DNA of 64,000 nt from Pithys albifrons albifrons (taxonomy: Eukaryota > Chordata > Aves > Passeriformes > Thamnophilidae), in assembly GCF_047495875.1 (NCBI RefSeq), contig NC_092461.1, forward strand, positions 89,183,431 through 89,247,430, given 5' to 3'. Positions 40,459 to 53,241 of the stretch are shown piece by piece (positions within the stretch are counted from its first letter, which is position 1; every line of letters begins with the position of its first letter). The notes beneath the pieces are model-generated. The model made no database searches and was not told where the DNA came from. It worked only from the letters and a program-made list of their open reading frames with translations. A program made the translations under genes and the position numbers.

Positions 40459-43400
40459 TTATGTACCATTTTGCAATCAATAAGTAATTTTCAGGTTTTA
40501 TTTGAATATACAGCAACCTCAAGAGTAGCTTGCCATCTGTCTCCCATGTTTCACAGTGTTATTCTTTACAGAAATATGGGAGTTCTCCCGGGTGTGTGCA
40601 GGGGAAAGTAGGCCTTATGCCCTTCCCAGTATTTCAGTCTTTGATGGAGTAGGTCATACAGGCCTGTTGCACAGAAAGTATGGGCTGAGCTTTTCAGCTC
40701 CTTGTATTTCCTATTCATCTGCAGTGTACCATGTTCCATCTTCTCTTTCACCATGTATAGCACTGACAGGACACAGAAAACTATGCAGGTCTCCCTCTTC
40801 CCTTTAATAATAGAATTGTGGAATTTGCATTGAGTCTCAAAACTTTTTTCACATCTAATAAGAGGACTTACTGCAAGATGTGAAATAAAAAAAACCTTTT
40901 TGTTGTGATTCTCTGCATCAGAATTGATATAAACCCATCAACTATAGCTTTAGACTAATTAAGTCTCTCTAATGAGTTCCTTTCCTGTTATTGCAGAGCA
41001 TGGCCAAATTGACAGAAATATATACATTTGTTTTTCAAAATGCATCATGAGGATGAAAGTGTGCTTACATTAAACAATGATAATAGTAATTTAGCTGAAA
41101 AACCTCTGGTTTAGCCTTACTGAAATATAGGCTGCATTTATTTGTTTGTGGCTGTGATTCAGACTGGAGCTCAAAAAACAGAAATGCTTTCCTCAAATGA
41201 TTTCTTTTGGGCTGCACTCTAACTTCCAAATTTCAGAACAAAGGAAATTTGTATTTCAAAGTTTATGGACACCTGGAATTAAATCTTATAATACAACGAC
41301 TGTCAAATGCTTAACTATCATCACTATTGCAACACTAAAAGTTTTAGTTAGATGCTTATTGTGCATAGTTTTAATAAAAATACAGTGCTGTTTAAAATCA
41401 CAGACTTGTGTGTTTACTCTTATGAGATGGAGTGATGTAACTACACACTTACACAGAGTGTTGGTTGGAGGTGTTTTGTGTCAGACATATAATAACATAC
41501 TTGTACACCACATGGTCTCGAGAAGACTTCTAATAAAAGACATTCAAAGCACACTGAATAATTAAAAAACATTTTATATGCAGTACTTTTGTCATGTCAT
41601 ATTTAAAGGTATTACTTGGCTTCAAAAGTGCGTAGATTTGCCAGGTTTTACCTTCATGGTTTACTTTATGATTACAATTGCTGCTTTGCAACCTAATACA
41701 AGGGGCCATTTGTAATGCCTTCTGATCTCATATTCCTCATTTCTGATTAAGCCTTTCTGACCTCACTGCATGGGAAAGTATGGTTTTAAAATTTTAATAT
41801 CAATATGTTGGTGTGTTTAGTCACAGATTTTTACTGATGACTGAATAAATGAGAATTTGGAATTGCTCTGTTAAAAGTGGTTAAAGCAAATTCCAAATCA
41901 AAGGAGATAGAACGGGCCTTTTATGACTTGAGCAGGCTGGATTTTCTTCACAACTCTTACATAGGTTTCCACAGATCCTTTATATATTTCACAGAAATAT
42001 TTCAAAGTAAAATGTTTTATATCCTCCCTTAACATAGTATGAGAGCTGAGCTAAAAGAACGTGGATATTTTATTTCAGATTCATACGCTCTGCTTTAATC
42101 TACTGCCCTTTAAAGTGTAACCCATGATGGAAGGTTACCAGGTTGTCTTCTGCTTTCATTGCAGCGTACGCTCTTCTTTTTTTTAAATATGTGGGGTTTT
42201 TTAACAGTATTTATGAACATTGTAGATTTTTTTAGGGCTGAATCCTGAAAGGTGCTGAGGACCAATACTTTCTGTATTTTTCAGTGATAAGTGTCTTCTC
42301 TGACAGTCTCAGGAGTCTGATCATTACACCACTATATAGCAGATGGACATGACAGAGGGTGAGCTTTGGCAGCACCGTAAGGCAGATACCAACTTTACTG
42401 TGACCATTTCCAAGAGACAAGCACTCCAGCAGAACTTCAAGCTGCTACTTCCAGTTTATTTTGGGGGCACTTATTTTAAGTGCCTCTTACTGTGGTATTC
42501 CTAGCAGTGACAGATAAACAATCAGTTGCCCAAAACAGTACAGTTGTCTTGTTTGAATATTTGCGAAGTATTGTGCATTTATGTAGTTCATGTGAGTGTC
42601 TGTACTTTTTTTAGTTAAGCTGAATTACTGTTTTCAGTTTGGCAATAATAATAGTGTGTGGTACTTAGAAAGTCTAAAAAATAACTAAACCCCCACAACA
42701 ATGGCCCATATATACAGGCTGTTCTTTTGATTCAAGAATAAATATAATGGCTATTTCTGATTGAAATAAATTAAGCTGCACTATATTTTATATAAGATTC
42801 ATCACAAAGTTTGAATAAGTAGGAAAGTCTAATGCAAAGTAATTTTGTAATGAGACTGCAAAATTTTAAAGACTGGAAATTAAAAATTACTGCCATATGG
42901 ATCTCTGTGAATAAAAGAAATGTGAAATCTTTTTCTAGTCACTTTTATTTCATAAATACCATTAGAAATATTTCTTGAAATGCATTAAACTAATTGTATA
43001 TGTAAGCTGACTTTTATGTGTGAAAGCTCCATTGCTTTCAAGAAACTGTGTTTAAAGATGTAAATCAGAATCCGTGTATATTTTCAAAGATATAAACTGG
43101 AACAACTTGGTTCACTTTTCTAGGAAAAGTTCAAAGGTGAGATGAGAGTTGGTGGAACATACAAATATAATTCACCGCAATTCTGTGGAATTAGGAACTA
43201 TGTAGAAAAGGTTCATGTGAGCTCTGTTGGGAATGTTATAGGCATTTGTATTTTTCAGTTTTGCTAAAGACTTTCGTCTAATTTCATCACTGACCACCAT
43301 GAGAAAAATGAAAGTTTAAAGGCTTCCGCAAATGTAAAAAATCCATCCTTTTGTAATGCTTCTGATTGAGATGTGATGTTCAGTTAACCTGAAACAGCTT

Positions 43401-43570
43401 TGTGAACCTTTGTGCAAAGAACTAATTCATGCAAGAGAATGCAAAAATTGTGCAGATAATGAAAAATGACTACTGAGCACTGATTTTCTGAGCATTAGAT
43501 TTTATTTGAGCCATTAGTAGGAAATAAATTAATATACCACTTTTTCTCTTTTTTTTTAATTGCTTTTTAG
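40459..43570 (+). other. Large intron, last part before the third zinc-finger exon
   Basis: AT-rich intronic DNA with no recognised repeat or gene. It ends in a T-rich polypyrimidine tract (about 43542-43568) and acceptor TTTTTAG at 43564-43570. Confidence 0.65.
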
Positions 43571-43749
43571 GTCTAACTGTGCAGAAAATATCCGTAAACA
43601 CATCTTACATACAGGAAAGCATGAAGGAGTAAAGATGTATAACTGTCCTAAATGTGACTATGGAACCAATATCCCTGTGGAGTTTCGTAACCACTTGAAA
43701 GAACTACACCCAGACATTGAAAATCCTGATCTGGCATACTTGCATGCAG
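43571..43749 (+). CDS. ZNF407: ZNF407 internal exon: end of one C2H2 finger and a further finger
   Basis: A 179-bp exon between a strong T-rich acceptor (TTTTTAG, ending 43570) and GTAAGG (from 43750). It enters in phase 2, completing the AGG codon split with 16218-16219, and leaves in phase 1. It supplies the His ligands of the finger begun in the previous exon (spacing around HILHTGKH is not the textbook H-X3-H), then a linker and another finger with CPKC, 12 residues and H-X4-H. A non-finger segment with DIENPDLAYLHAG follows, which I remember from ZNF407 immediately after its last finger. The next coding exon is not visible downstream in this window, so the following intron exceeds 20 kb. 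Confidence 0.85.
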
Positions 43750-46700
43750 GTAAGGTCATTCTTCCCTTTGCGTACAAATTCTTCTCTTTTCTATATGTGC
43801 ACATTTAAATTACTGTAATAAGAAAATGAGAAGTTATGTTATTATAATTTATTTTGTTATCATTTATTCTGAAGAAGAACATGATTTTCAAATGGGCTTA
43901 ATCCTCTTCAAGTTTTCACAAGGGTTGAAAGCTATGCATTAAGCATTATGCATTCATGTTTCACAAGCAAAGCTTGCAATTCAGTAAATAGACATCAGAA
44001 GTGCATGCTATTGAGATGCTTCACTTTGAAATCCACTTGAACTTTTTATAGAGAAATATTTTTTTAACATTTGTATCAAGTCCTTCTGCTCTTGCTATTC
44101 CCCCAAGAACAGAAAACCAAAATTCCATAGGAAATACAGTGGCAAATTAATGTACTTTAAAGATTCTTAGATTTCATTACAAAAAGGTAGACAGTGTTTG
44201 GCATTAAAGATAGAACAGCAGAGATCAATCAATAACTTAGACATATGTTATCAGACTCTACATTACAGAGCACACAAAAAAATCACTGGCGGAATGCAAA
44301 ACAAAACTATTGCTTTGGAAACAGGAACTAAAAGAAGAAAGTTGAGGTGTTTCCTGTTTAGGAAGAAAGTTTCTGGGGTTTTTTTGTTGGTTGGGTTTTT
44401 TTACAGATTCTACAGTTTGGAGTAGAGGGCAGAATTTTAATGGGAGCATCAAGTTAGGAGAAAAATAAGAGTTCAATAGCAGGAGGTTAGGAGAAATACT
44501 ACAAAATTAGGCTTGAGCTTGAATGAAATGTGATCTTAACTTGAGAGAAGCAGATAACTTAGACATCACTGGGTGGGAAGAAAAGTCAGAGCAGTGGGAA
44601 AAAAGAACAGATGGTGAGAAGAAAGAGTTGGGGAATCCAGAGGAGGAAGAAGCTATGTGGGCCAATTTGTCCCTGAGATGCAAATTAATCTTCCATTGAA
44701 TTACTGCTATTAGTACTCCTGCATCAGATTTGAATCCTCTTCTGTAAGGAATTGGTCTCAGTTTTTTGAGACCCTAATACCCATTAAAAAATCACAACCT
44801 GGAGAGCTTTCATTCAAACTCTGTGCAGTGTGTACGCTCCAGTTATTTTAAAACCTCTCGGTCTTCTGAAAATGACTGCTTTCTTTCTTAACTAGAGACA
44901 GCATATTATTTGTACCATATATTTCTATTTGCCAAGTATTTCACTTCATTTTGGAACCAATCATCATGTCATGTCAGCATATGGTGGATAATATCTGGAT
45001 GTGCAAACAAAATGCCAGTTGGCAGAATACCAATTTCAAAATAGGTCAGAAAACTGATCATATTTCACCATAGTTCTCACGAAAGCAAATGCGTATTCAA
45101 CTCAGAGCTTAAATCCAGACACTGTTGGATTTTTACTACAATAGTCCCACTTGATATGAAAAAATCAAATGCTTTTAGTAGACAGATAGACAGACATAAC
45201 ACAGAGAGCTATAACACTGATAGAATCACTAACATCCCAAAATTACAACTGTTTGTGTATGTATTCATGATATTTGTTCAAGACTATATCTGGGTAAATA
45301 AATTGTTCATTGCAGCATGCTGTGGTTAAAACTATTCAACTTGCTTGTCTTGGGAAAATAGGAAAACAGTCATCAGTGTGTTGTATACTAATGATATCTC
45401 ATTTCTATACATTCATTTTTTCGCTGTAGAAAACCCCTTGCACTAAACAGGGCACTATACAAATATATTAGTACTAGCGAGAAGAGATTGTCACCTAATT
45501 ATTGCCAGGCTAGCCTAGAATTGGTATACAACAGAAGTGTTGAAATATTGTTTGCATAATACTGTTGCTAAAAGGATGATACTGTATTTTCCTTTTAAGA
45601 AGAAACACTAGTAATAAGAAACCTAGGTGATAATGGTATATTTGTATTAGACTTAAAGGGAGTTTCTTTTCTTCTTTTCAATCCATTTTTGGCTACTGAA
45701 CATCAGAGAGTTAAAGATTTTAGAGAAGAATTTTAGAGGAATGAAGGACAACTCCCGTGCCCTGGCTAACATCCCTTACAAAAATGAGATTTGTTCTGTG
45801 GCTGGTTCACGGTTACTGATGACTTATTGGTCATTGGCTGCACCCACAGAGAATCTACAACACAACACAGAACCCTTTAGGATGATAGGAGTATGAAAGT
45901 GTCATACAAGATTGATTTTCTTTGACTTAAACATATTTGTCTGTCTTTTGTGTTCTAATACTGCTTTGTAACGGGAAAGCCAGCCCTTTTGCTTCTTTGA
46001 GCAGATAGAATAAGTCTCATCACTGGCAAAGAGACAGACACCAACTCCAGCTACTTTGCAGAACAGTCAGAAACTCTTTCACCACAACCTACCAAGAATT
46101 GAGCTGTGTGGTACCTTTAGGATGTGGCTGACAGTAAAAGTGAAGTCTGTTTCCCAGTGTATGAAATTAAGATTGACAGACTTCTAATTTAAAGTTAATG
46201 CTCTTTATAATATAATGCTTTAATACTAGTGTTCATTGAACTTTCTGGCAGCTGCTGTTCGCATTTATGGGGTCCCTGGTAGAAGGGGGCTCGAAGAAGC
46301 TGCAGTTCTAAGAGAGGCTGTGGAAGGTAGAAGGCAAAACAAGTTAGCTTCTACATGAGTAAGAATGATACTGTAATTGAAAGGTGATAGCACTTCTGTT
46401 CTGCATCTTTCAGATTCTGTATAATGACAGAAATTGATACATGGAAATGCCAGAAAACCAGGTCTTCAGACTTTCATTCCTCTTTTTATTGTAGGCTCCC
46501 TCTGTCATTGAGGGAGGCATTTAACAATACAACTATATTCCTTATAAACCTTATGTGTAACAGTCTAGATTATACTTTTGTCTTTAACTTTTAAAATTTG
46601 CTGCCTTTGAACTGCAGGCCTTTAATGCACACAAGCCAATGAAGAGATATATGCATCTGGATGTAAATTTGTAGATTGAATTTGCTAGATCACGCTTCAA

Positions 46701-48690
46701 GTACCAATTTATGCATTTAGCCTCTAATTTTTTATACAAATCATCAAATCTGGTTTTTAAAAATGTCATTGTGTGTTGTTCAGTAAGAGCTTTGTGCCTA
46801 TTTCTTAACATTCTCTGATCCATTTTCTCAAGGACTGTGTTAAAATTGAAATTTTTGGGGGAAAAAAAGCAGGAAATCCAGAGACTGTTAAACCATTATC
46901 CACAATGTTAATTTCTTTTCTTTTTAAAATCACATTTAAAATATTGATAGATCTTATTGCTATTCTCAGAACAGAAGTGAGCTTACTAGCAAGCTCAGGA
47001 ATCCTGCAGTTGATGTTTAGTCATAGAAAATTATTTTCAGTGGAAGCTGTTTATGTTGTCCACATGCAAATCTGAGACTTTACAAATGAAAAATTAATGC
47101 AATAGAAGAGTGAATTGTGATGTCATGTTTGTGACTATAATTTTAGGGGTTTTCCTAAAGATGAGATTATTTGATGAAAAAAAATTTGCTCACTGTGAGC
47201 TTGTCTATATTGCAAGTGTCAAAGCAAGCTCAAGAAATCTTTTGATTGATTCTTGTATGCATTGAGTTTCCAAAAGTCTTGAATATGGTTTGTTTTCCAA
47301 CTGTTGCTACATTGCTATACTGAGTTGAACTGAGCCTGAGTACTTTGACAAGTGGTACAGGGGAAGGGCCCATACCTGCATAAAACTTGCCTGAGATCAG
47401 TTCTGCAGCTGTCCCTCTCAGTGCTTCATCTGTTTTGGAGCAGCATCACTTGGTAGTGATAATTTCAGTTTGAACTAAATGTTCGTCATTTAGGAACTCT
47501 TGTCATATAAACATTATGATACTATTATGATGAATTATTTATGTCCAAAGAGTATAATATCTATGGCTCAACACTCCCATTATTCCAATAGCTGCAGAGT
47601 CCATGGCATCTCTCAGTGTGCATAGTAGTTTTCTGTGGATACTAAACCAGTCATAAGGCAAAAAGCTCTTCAGAGAGAAGAGGAGCAGTTGGCTCATTAT
47701 TGGGTTTGTGATGATGTTGAAAGTTATGTCATCATATTGGGGTTTTTTTCCCATATTGTTATTTCCATGCTGCACTGTAAAAAGTGAAGATGGTCTCCAG
47801 GAATGAGTGCTACTCTAGGAATTCAGAATAACCCAGTTTTTCACTGAGCAAAAGATACACTGGTCTTGCTTTTTGTTCAAGTTTTCTCATGTGCAAAACG
47901 GGTGCAATGCTTACATAGTTTGAGTCACAATGCTCTCGCTTGAAAATGGCTTCAAAACAGTCAGCTGTTAGATTAGGGAACTGCTTAAGACATTGAACAG
48001 AACACTGTGGTTATGTTTAATGTAATATTAGCAGTCATAAAAGGTCTTTCTTGGAAGTCTTTTAAAAAAAAATAAATCAGTGAATGCAGATCAATTCATT
48101 GTACTCCTTGGTAAGTTTGGTTTATTTTGTTTTGTATGCAATGCTATGCTTCCAAAGCACTCAAAATATCCAGCATGCTCTGGGAGAGTCTGCCACTCTG
48201 TGAGTAGGAGTGGAGGATTGCTTACTCTTATGGATCCTGGCAGAACTAAAAGCATGAGCTGCTTCCCCATGCTGCACAGACATGTTTTGGAGAATGCTTG
48301 GAAGTACAGCTTTGTGTGCCTGTACAGGCCTCCATGAAAATTATAGGTGCCTCTGGGATTGGGCATCCACAGAACAAAGATCATGACGACTGTGTTTTGG
48401 CAGTTGGCTGCCTACGTGGTGATTGAACGCTTAGTGTTCATGAAGAGTTACATAATTCATGACCAAATGATAGATAGGTATTTGATTATAGCGTATGAGT
48501 TGCTTCACAGGGAGAAAATATCAGACATGAGCTACTCTGAGTCTAGCTGAGAAAAGCCTAGGTAAAATCAGTTACTGAAAGCATAGTCAGACAAATTGAA
48601 ATGAGAAACAAGGTGCAGACACTTAAATATGAGGTCAATTGAGCTCTGGCAGCAACTAGCAGAAGAAATTATTCCTGTTCTGTTCCTTTG
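43750..48690 (+). other. Downstream intron, first part; no gene recognised
   Basis: AT-rich non-coding sequence after the GTAAGG donor. No repeat family, RNA or exon was recognised. Open frames on either strand are under 100 codons and lack domains. Confidence 0.6.
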
Positions 48691-48840
48691 AGCCTTGAGG
48701 AGACTGGATGTCTTCCTGCACATTAGGTTTTAGGAGAACCCAACATTGCTGGGTTCACTGAAAAACTTGAGGGGTTTTGATATCCTGGAAGTCAGACTAT
48801 CATATAATGGTCCTTTCTGCTCTTAAATCTTCAAATAGTT
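48691..48840 (+). repeat. Diverged old CR1-like 3' end
   Basis: The order of motifs (GAGGAGACTGGATGTC..., then GTCAGACTATCATATAATGG and TCCTTTCTGCTCTTAAATCTT) resembles the 3' end of ancient CR1 elements, whose consensus reads about 'gtcagactagatgat.. aatggtcccttctggccttaaatct'. It is short and degraded. The call is by eye only. Confidence 0.45.
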
Positions 48841-51800
48841 TTAGTCTACAGCCTCTTGGTAAGGGCTGTGTTTGTGAATCTAAAGTGTTTGGGTGTTGTG
48901 ACAGCAATGGAGTAGCTGAGGAGACACCTAAGCCCCCCAAGTGTTCTTTCTCAGAGAGATGTCATCAGCACTAAATCCTTATTTTCTTTGAGCCTGAGTG
49001 GAAATGCACTTGCGTAAACTGTTTCTTTCTGGTACGTCATTAAATCCTTAATAAAAAACACTGGAACATGCATTTATTTATTAGTTTAATGAGTTTGAAG
49101 AATCTGTATGAAATTCTGCTCTTTTGCCTGATGGTTTCTGTACTGTGTTACTGGCTACTGAGATCTGAAATCAATGAAAAGGCAGTTCAATTAATCATCT
49201 GTTCACTTAACTGGACCTATATCATAATCCTTTCTTTTTTAGATTAGGGGAACAGAACTAGGAGGTGTTTTAGTTCTTTCCAGAAAGCAGGGGAAATGAG
49301 AAAAATTTACTTCAAGGTCTGTTTTATACGTACTTTAAAAGCATTTTTGCAAACTTCAAGTGTGCTTTTCAGAAGACCGTGCTCTCCACACGTTTCTCTT
49401 TCAGTTTCTTCAGCTTTTGAGAAACGGGGCTGCACTAGCAACCTGCAACACGATTACATCATCAACAAGGGACAAAATTGTGATCCTATCAGTTGTAACA
49501 GTTGCAATATTCATGAACAGAATTCTAAAAGTTCCAATACTTAATCCTAAATAAAATTGTGATCTTTATCCCACTTGACAGCTACATTTATCAAATTATT
49601 AAGAGAAAAAATTGATTGCTAAAAGTTATGGTGTGATCTATTATATGATTTTATCAAGGTATAACTGTATTACCAAGTGGAAACTGCAGACTTATTCAGA
49701 ATGTGAATTGGACACACAGAACCTGATAATATAGCAATTATACTAGTATCTTAGTGCTTTTCTACTTCTAATTTTTTTTTCTAATCTTTTCTTTTGCATC
49801 TTTTCATTCTTTAGTAGAAAATATAAAGTTAAAAAAATATGAAAAATGAAATAATAAAAGCCTGTTTGCTCTTATGCCCTCTGAATTTGTCAAACTACAA
49901 AAATATAAAATCTGTGAATACTATTTATCAATGAAGCAATGGAAATACAAGTCAGTTGAGTACTTATGCAAACTTGAAATTCATACCTGTTGTAAAGCCT
50001 CCAAAGAATAGATACAGAGTTTTGTGTGCAAGCATATTTAACACTTTTCTGGGAATAGTTAATGTTCTTAGTCTTTATCACTGTTTAAATAAAACACTTT
50101 AAATGCTGTCATCTGAAACAATATTAAAATTGTCATTGCTAGATGTAGGCAAATCAGGTGCAAGCTTTTACAGCAGCAATATTGCTTGGGTTTCTAGTCA
50201 GATAAAACATTATTTTTGATGGCTGGTATACTTAAAAAAAAAGAAAAAGGCAGCAGCAGCTCTTCTTCAAACAGGTTTCCTCTTGTCATAGCTATTAGTG
50301 CCAGTCTTTCAATAGCATGTCATGTTGATTGGCAGACACTCCCTTTCCTCTTTTGTGAAGAATAATAATTTTAGTGTGTGCTTGAAATAAAAACCTAGTA
50401 TAAATGATCTTCTGTTTGTAAAGGAGAAAGCCAGGTTCTTTATAAAGTATGTAGATTACATATTATTGTCTTTCAGGAAAAATTAATCTACATTTTAAAA
50501 AAAACCTAAGTCATTTGTTTATTTTTATAGCTGTCTTCTATTAGAAGGCATTGTATACCTAGCAGAGCTTCCTTAGCCAGTGTCTTTATCTGGGTGGTCA
50601 TGACATCAGAGTTGGTTCTTTCCAGGTAACACGTGATGTAGGAAAAATAAAGAAATTGAGGTCATGGAAGTATTTTTTCTCTTTCTTTTTTTTTCTCTAG
50701 TATGTAGCTTTTTCTGCTGCTGTTGAAGAGCATAGGGACTCCCTTTATAGTCTCTTAGTTGTTTTTCCTGAACAATCAGCATATATTGCTGCTGAGTGAC
50801 ATGAAGGAAGGTGTTGAAATATTTTGATGCAAATATTACATCAACTAATTCTCAAAACCCACCACTATTAGTGTTAGTTGCATCCTTTAAGTGAATGGTA
50901 TTCTCTGCTAAGAGCCATGAGTCTCACTAAAGAAAAAATGTTCAGAATATAGTTTTAAAGGAAAAGGAAAATACTGCCAGAAAAACATATGAGTACCTCT
51001 GATCAGTGGAGATATAAGGCGTGTCGTGTTTTGTGTCATTTTTCCCTCAGAGAGTCGGCAATAAGCTGCAGGGCTATCGCAGAAGGGGTTCTCATTGTGT
51101 GCGGCACCAATAGCGTGTAGTCACACTCCTACATTCTGATCAATGCCGTTCTGCCCACAGCCCTCTGCGCTGGTGATTTCTTAGCAGTTGTCACTCCTTT
51201 CTGAAGAACTATCCCACTTTGTAACAAGGCACCTAATTTTTTGTGGTGTGAACTTTTACTCCTGAGCACCTTGAATCTCTTTGCCTATATCTAAACATTT
51301 AATCTGGGTGCTGGTGAGCACCTCTTTTCCTGTTGCTCCTCCCTGTGGCATTCCAATTTCCAAGGTGGGGAACTGTTCATTTGACCTGGAAGGGGTTGAA
51401 ACTCTCATCGGTTCTGAAATTTTCTTTGGAGCCCTAATGCCTACCTCGCATCTGCCCTACACACACCCTTGGACGGGCATCTGCTTTGCCAATTGCTTGC
51501 CTTGCATTGGTAGCCACTTGCTGGATCTCTGCTGGTGTCCACAGAGACTGTTGCCTCTGCAAGGGTGTCAGGCTCACTGAGGAAGAGACGGTAATCTTAC
51601 TCCAAGCTACTGTTTCATTATACTAATAGATAAAATATCCTTCATGAAGAACAAGACATATTATTGCCTATTTGGTGCTAAAAATAGCATATTCGAACAT
51701 AAAACTTTTAAAGCAAGGCTGAAATATTTAAGTGCAGAAGTAGAAGAAAGCCCTTAAGACAGGACAGCCATGTAGAAAGACAAAAAATATTTAATTCTGC

Positions 51801-52756
51801 TAGGAAATATATATGCATAATACTATATGGAAAATATAAATAATAAAAGGAAATACTAGTATTGGAAAGTCAGCATATTAAAATGCTAAGAAAAACACTG
51901 AAACATGGGATATGAGGGTCATCAAGAAAACTTCCAAACAAACAAACAAAAATTTAATAACCTTACAGGAGGAATAAAAAATAAAGGTGTATAGTACCTA
52001 GGATGTTTTTGTGTGGAGATTGTGCTATACTCTGAAGAATTAAATGGCTTTCTTATGAAAAGAAGCTCTTTTAAAGACTAGATCTCTTATTGTTATCATC
52101 TAGGGAAGTTTTGCTGGAGTGCTAAGAAATATAAAGCTCTGAATTATTTTTCATCAAAGTAAATGTAAAGTGTTAGATGCAACTTGAAGAACAAAATTAA
52201 AATTTTGATTTATAATGTATTTTGTGTTATAATGTTTATAAAACAAATACTTAATATTTTAAAACTTAAAATAATTCTATATTGCTAATTTGTTTTATCA
52301 ATCATTTTATGTAACTATAATTTATATGAAAATATAAATAAGAAATATCTATAAATAAACATAAATAATAAATTTCTCAACTGTGGCAGCTCCTTTATAG
52401 ACTAATTATTTCCTTTACTTGTAGAGTTGAACTAACAGTACTTCAAGACCTGTGGACACCATATTTCAAATAAACATAGCAGAGTGTATTTTGCCTACAT
52501 AATGCCACCACCTCTTGGTCTCTTTCACTGTGGTTGTACATTATTTAGAGAACCTTTTACACTTTTCCTTCCTGTAGCATCCCAACAACCTGCACTGAAA
52601 GTACTCTTGATTAATCGCTTAAATCTGCTTGCAAGTCATTGTTTGAATTTTAAATTTTTTTGTAAATCACATAAAATAATTATTTGCTTGCTACACAAGT
52701 TTCTGTTACTACACAAATAATAGCAAATAATTTCAGAATCAGATACATGTTGAAGT
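48841..52756 (+). other. Downstream intron, middle part; no gene recognised
   Basis: Mostly AT-rich. A GC-richer, low-repeat patch at about 51040-51590 stands out from its surroundings. It holds a 99-codon open frame on the + strand but no recognised domain or splice structure. A small AAAC run is at about 51935-51950. Around 52140-52380 the sequence is very AT-rich. Confidence 0.55.
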
Positions 52757-53241
52757 TGTTGTGGTTTAACCCCAGCCAGCAACTAAGTACCACACACCAA
52801 TCACTGATTCCCACCAATGTAGGGATGCGGTAGAAAATCAGAAGGGTGAAAGTGAGAAAGCTTGTGCATTGAGATAAAGACAGTTTAATGTGTTGACACA
52901 AGGACTTCATTCATCACTTCCCACAGGCAGGCAGATTTTCAGCCATCTACAGGAAAGGTGGGCTCTGTGATGCATAACAGTAACTTGGGAAGGCAAACAC
53001 CACTACTCCAAACATCCCCCCACTTACTTCTTCTTCCCTCCACTTTATGCACTGAACATGACACCACATGGTATGGAATGTCCCTTGGGTCAGTTGGGGG
53101 CAACTGTCCCGGCTGTGTCACCTCCCAACTCCTTGTGCACCCCCAGTGTCCTCACCAGTAGGGTGGGATAAAAAGCAGAAAAGGCCGTGATGCTGTGTAA
53201 GTGCTGCTCAGCAATAACAGAAACATCCCTGTGTCACTAAC
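52757..53241 (-). mobile_element. Avian endogenous retrovirus LTR fragment (3' part), minus strand
   Basis: Read on the minus strand this ends in GGGGTTAAACCACAACA (the CA end at 52757) and contains ATTAAACTGTCTTTATCTCA, which carries the poly(A) signal of a very common avian LTR. Further motifs in the expected order are CCATCTACAGGAAAGG..., ATGGTATGGAATGTCCC, GGGGGCAACTGTCCCGGCTGTGTC, CTCCTTGTGCACCCCCAG, GCTGCTCAGCAATAAC and AACATCCCTGT (given here on the + strand). The first part of U3 (about 90 bases by memory) is missing beyond 53241. No internal region or partner LTR is present, so it is a truncated solo LTR, antisense to the host gene. Confidence 0.82.
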
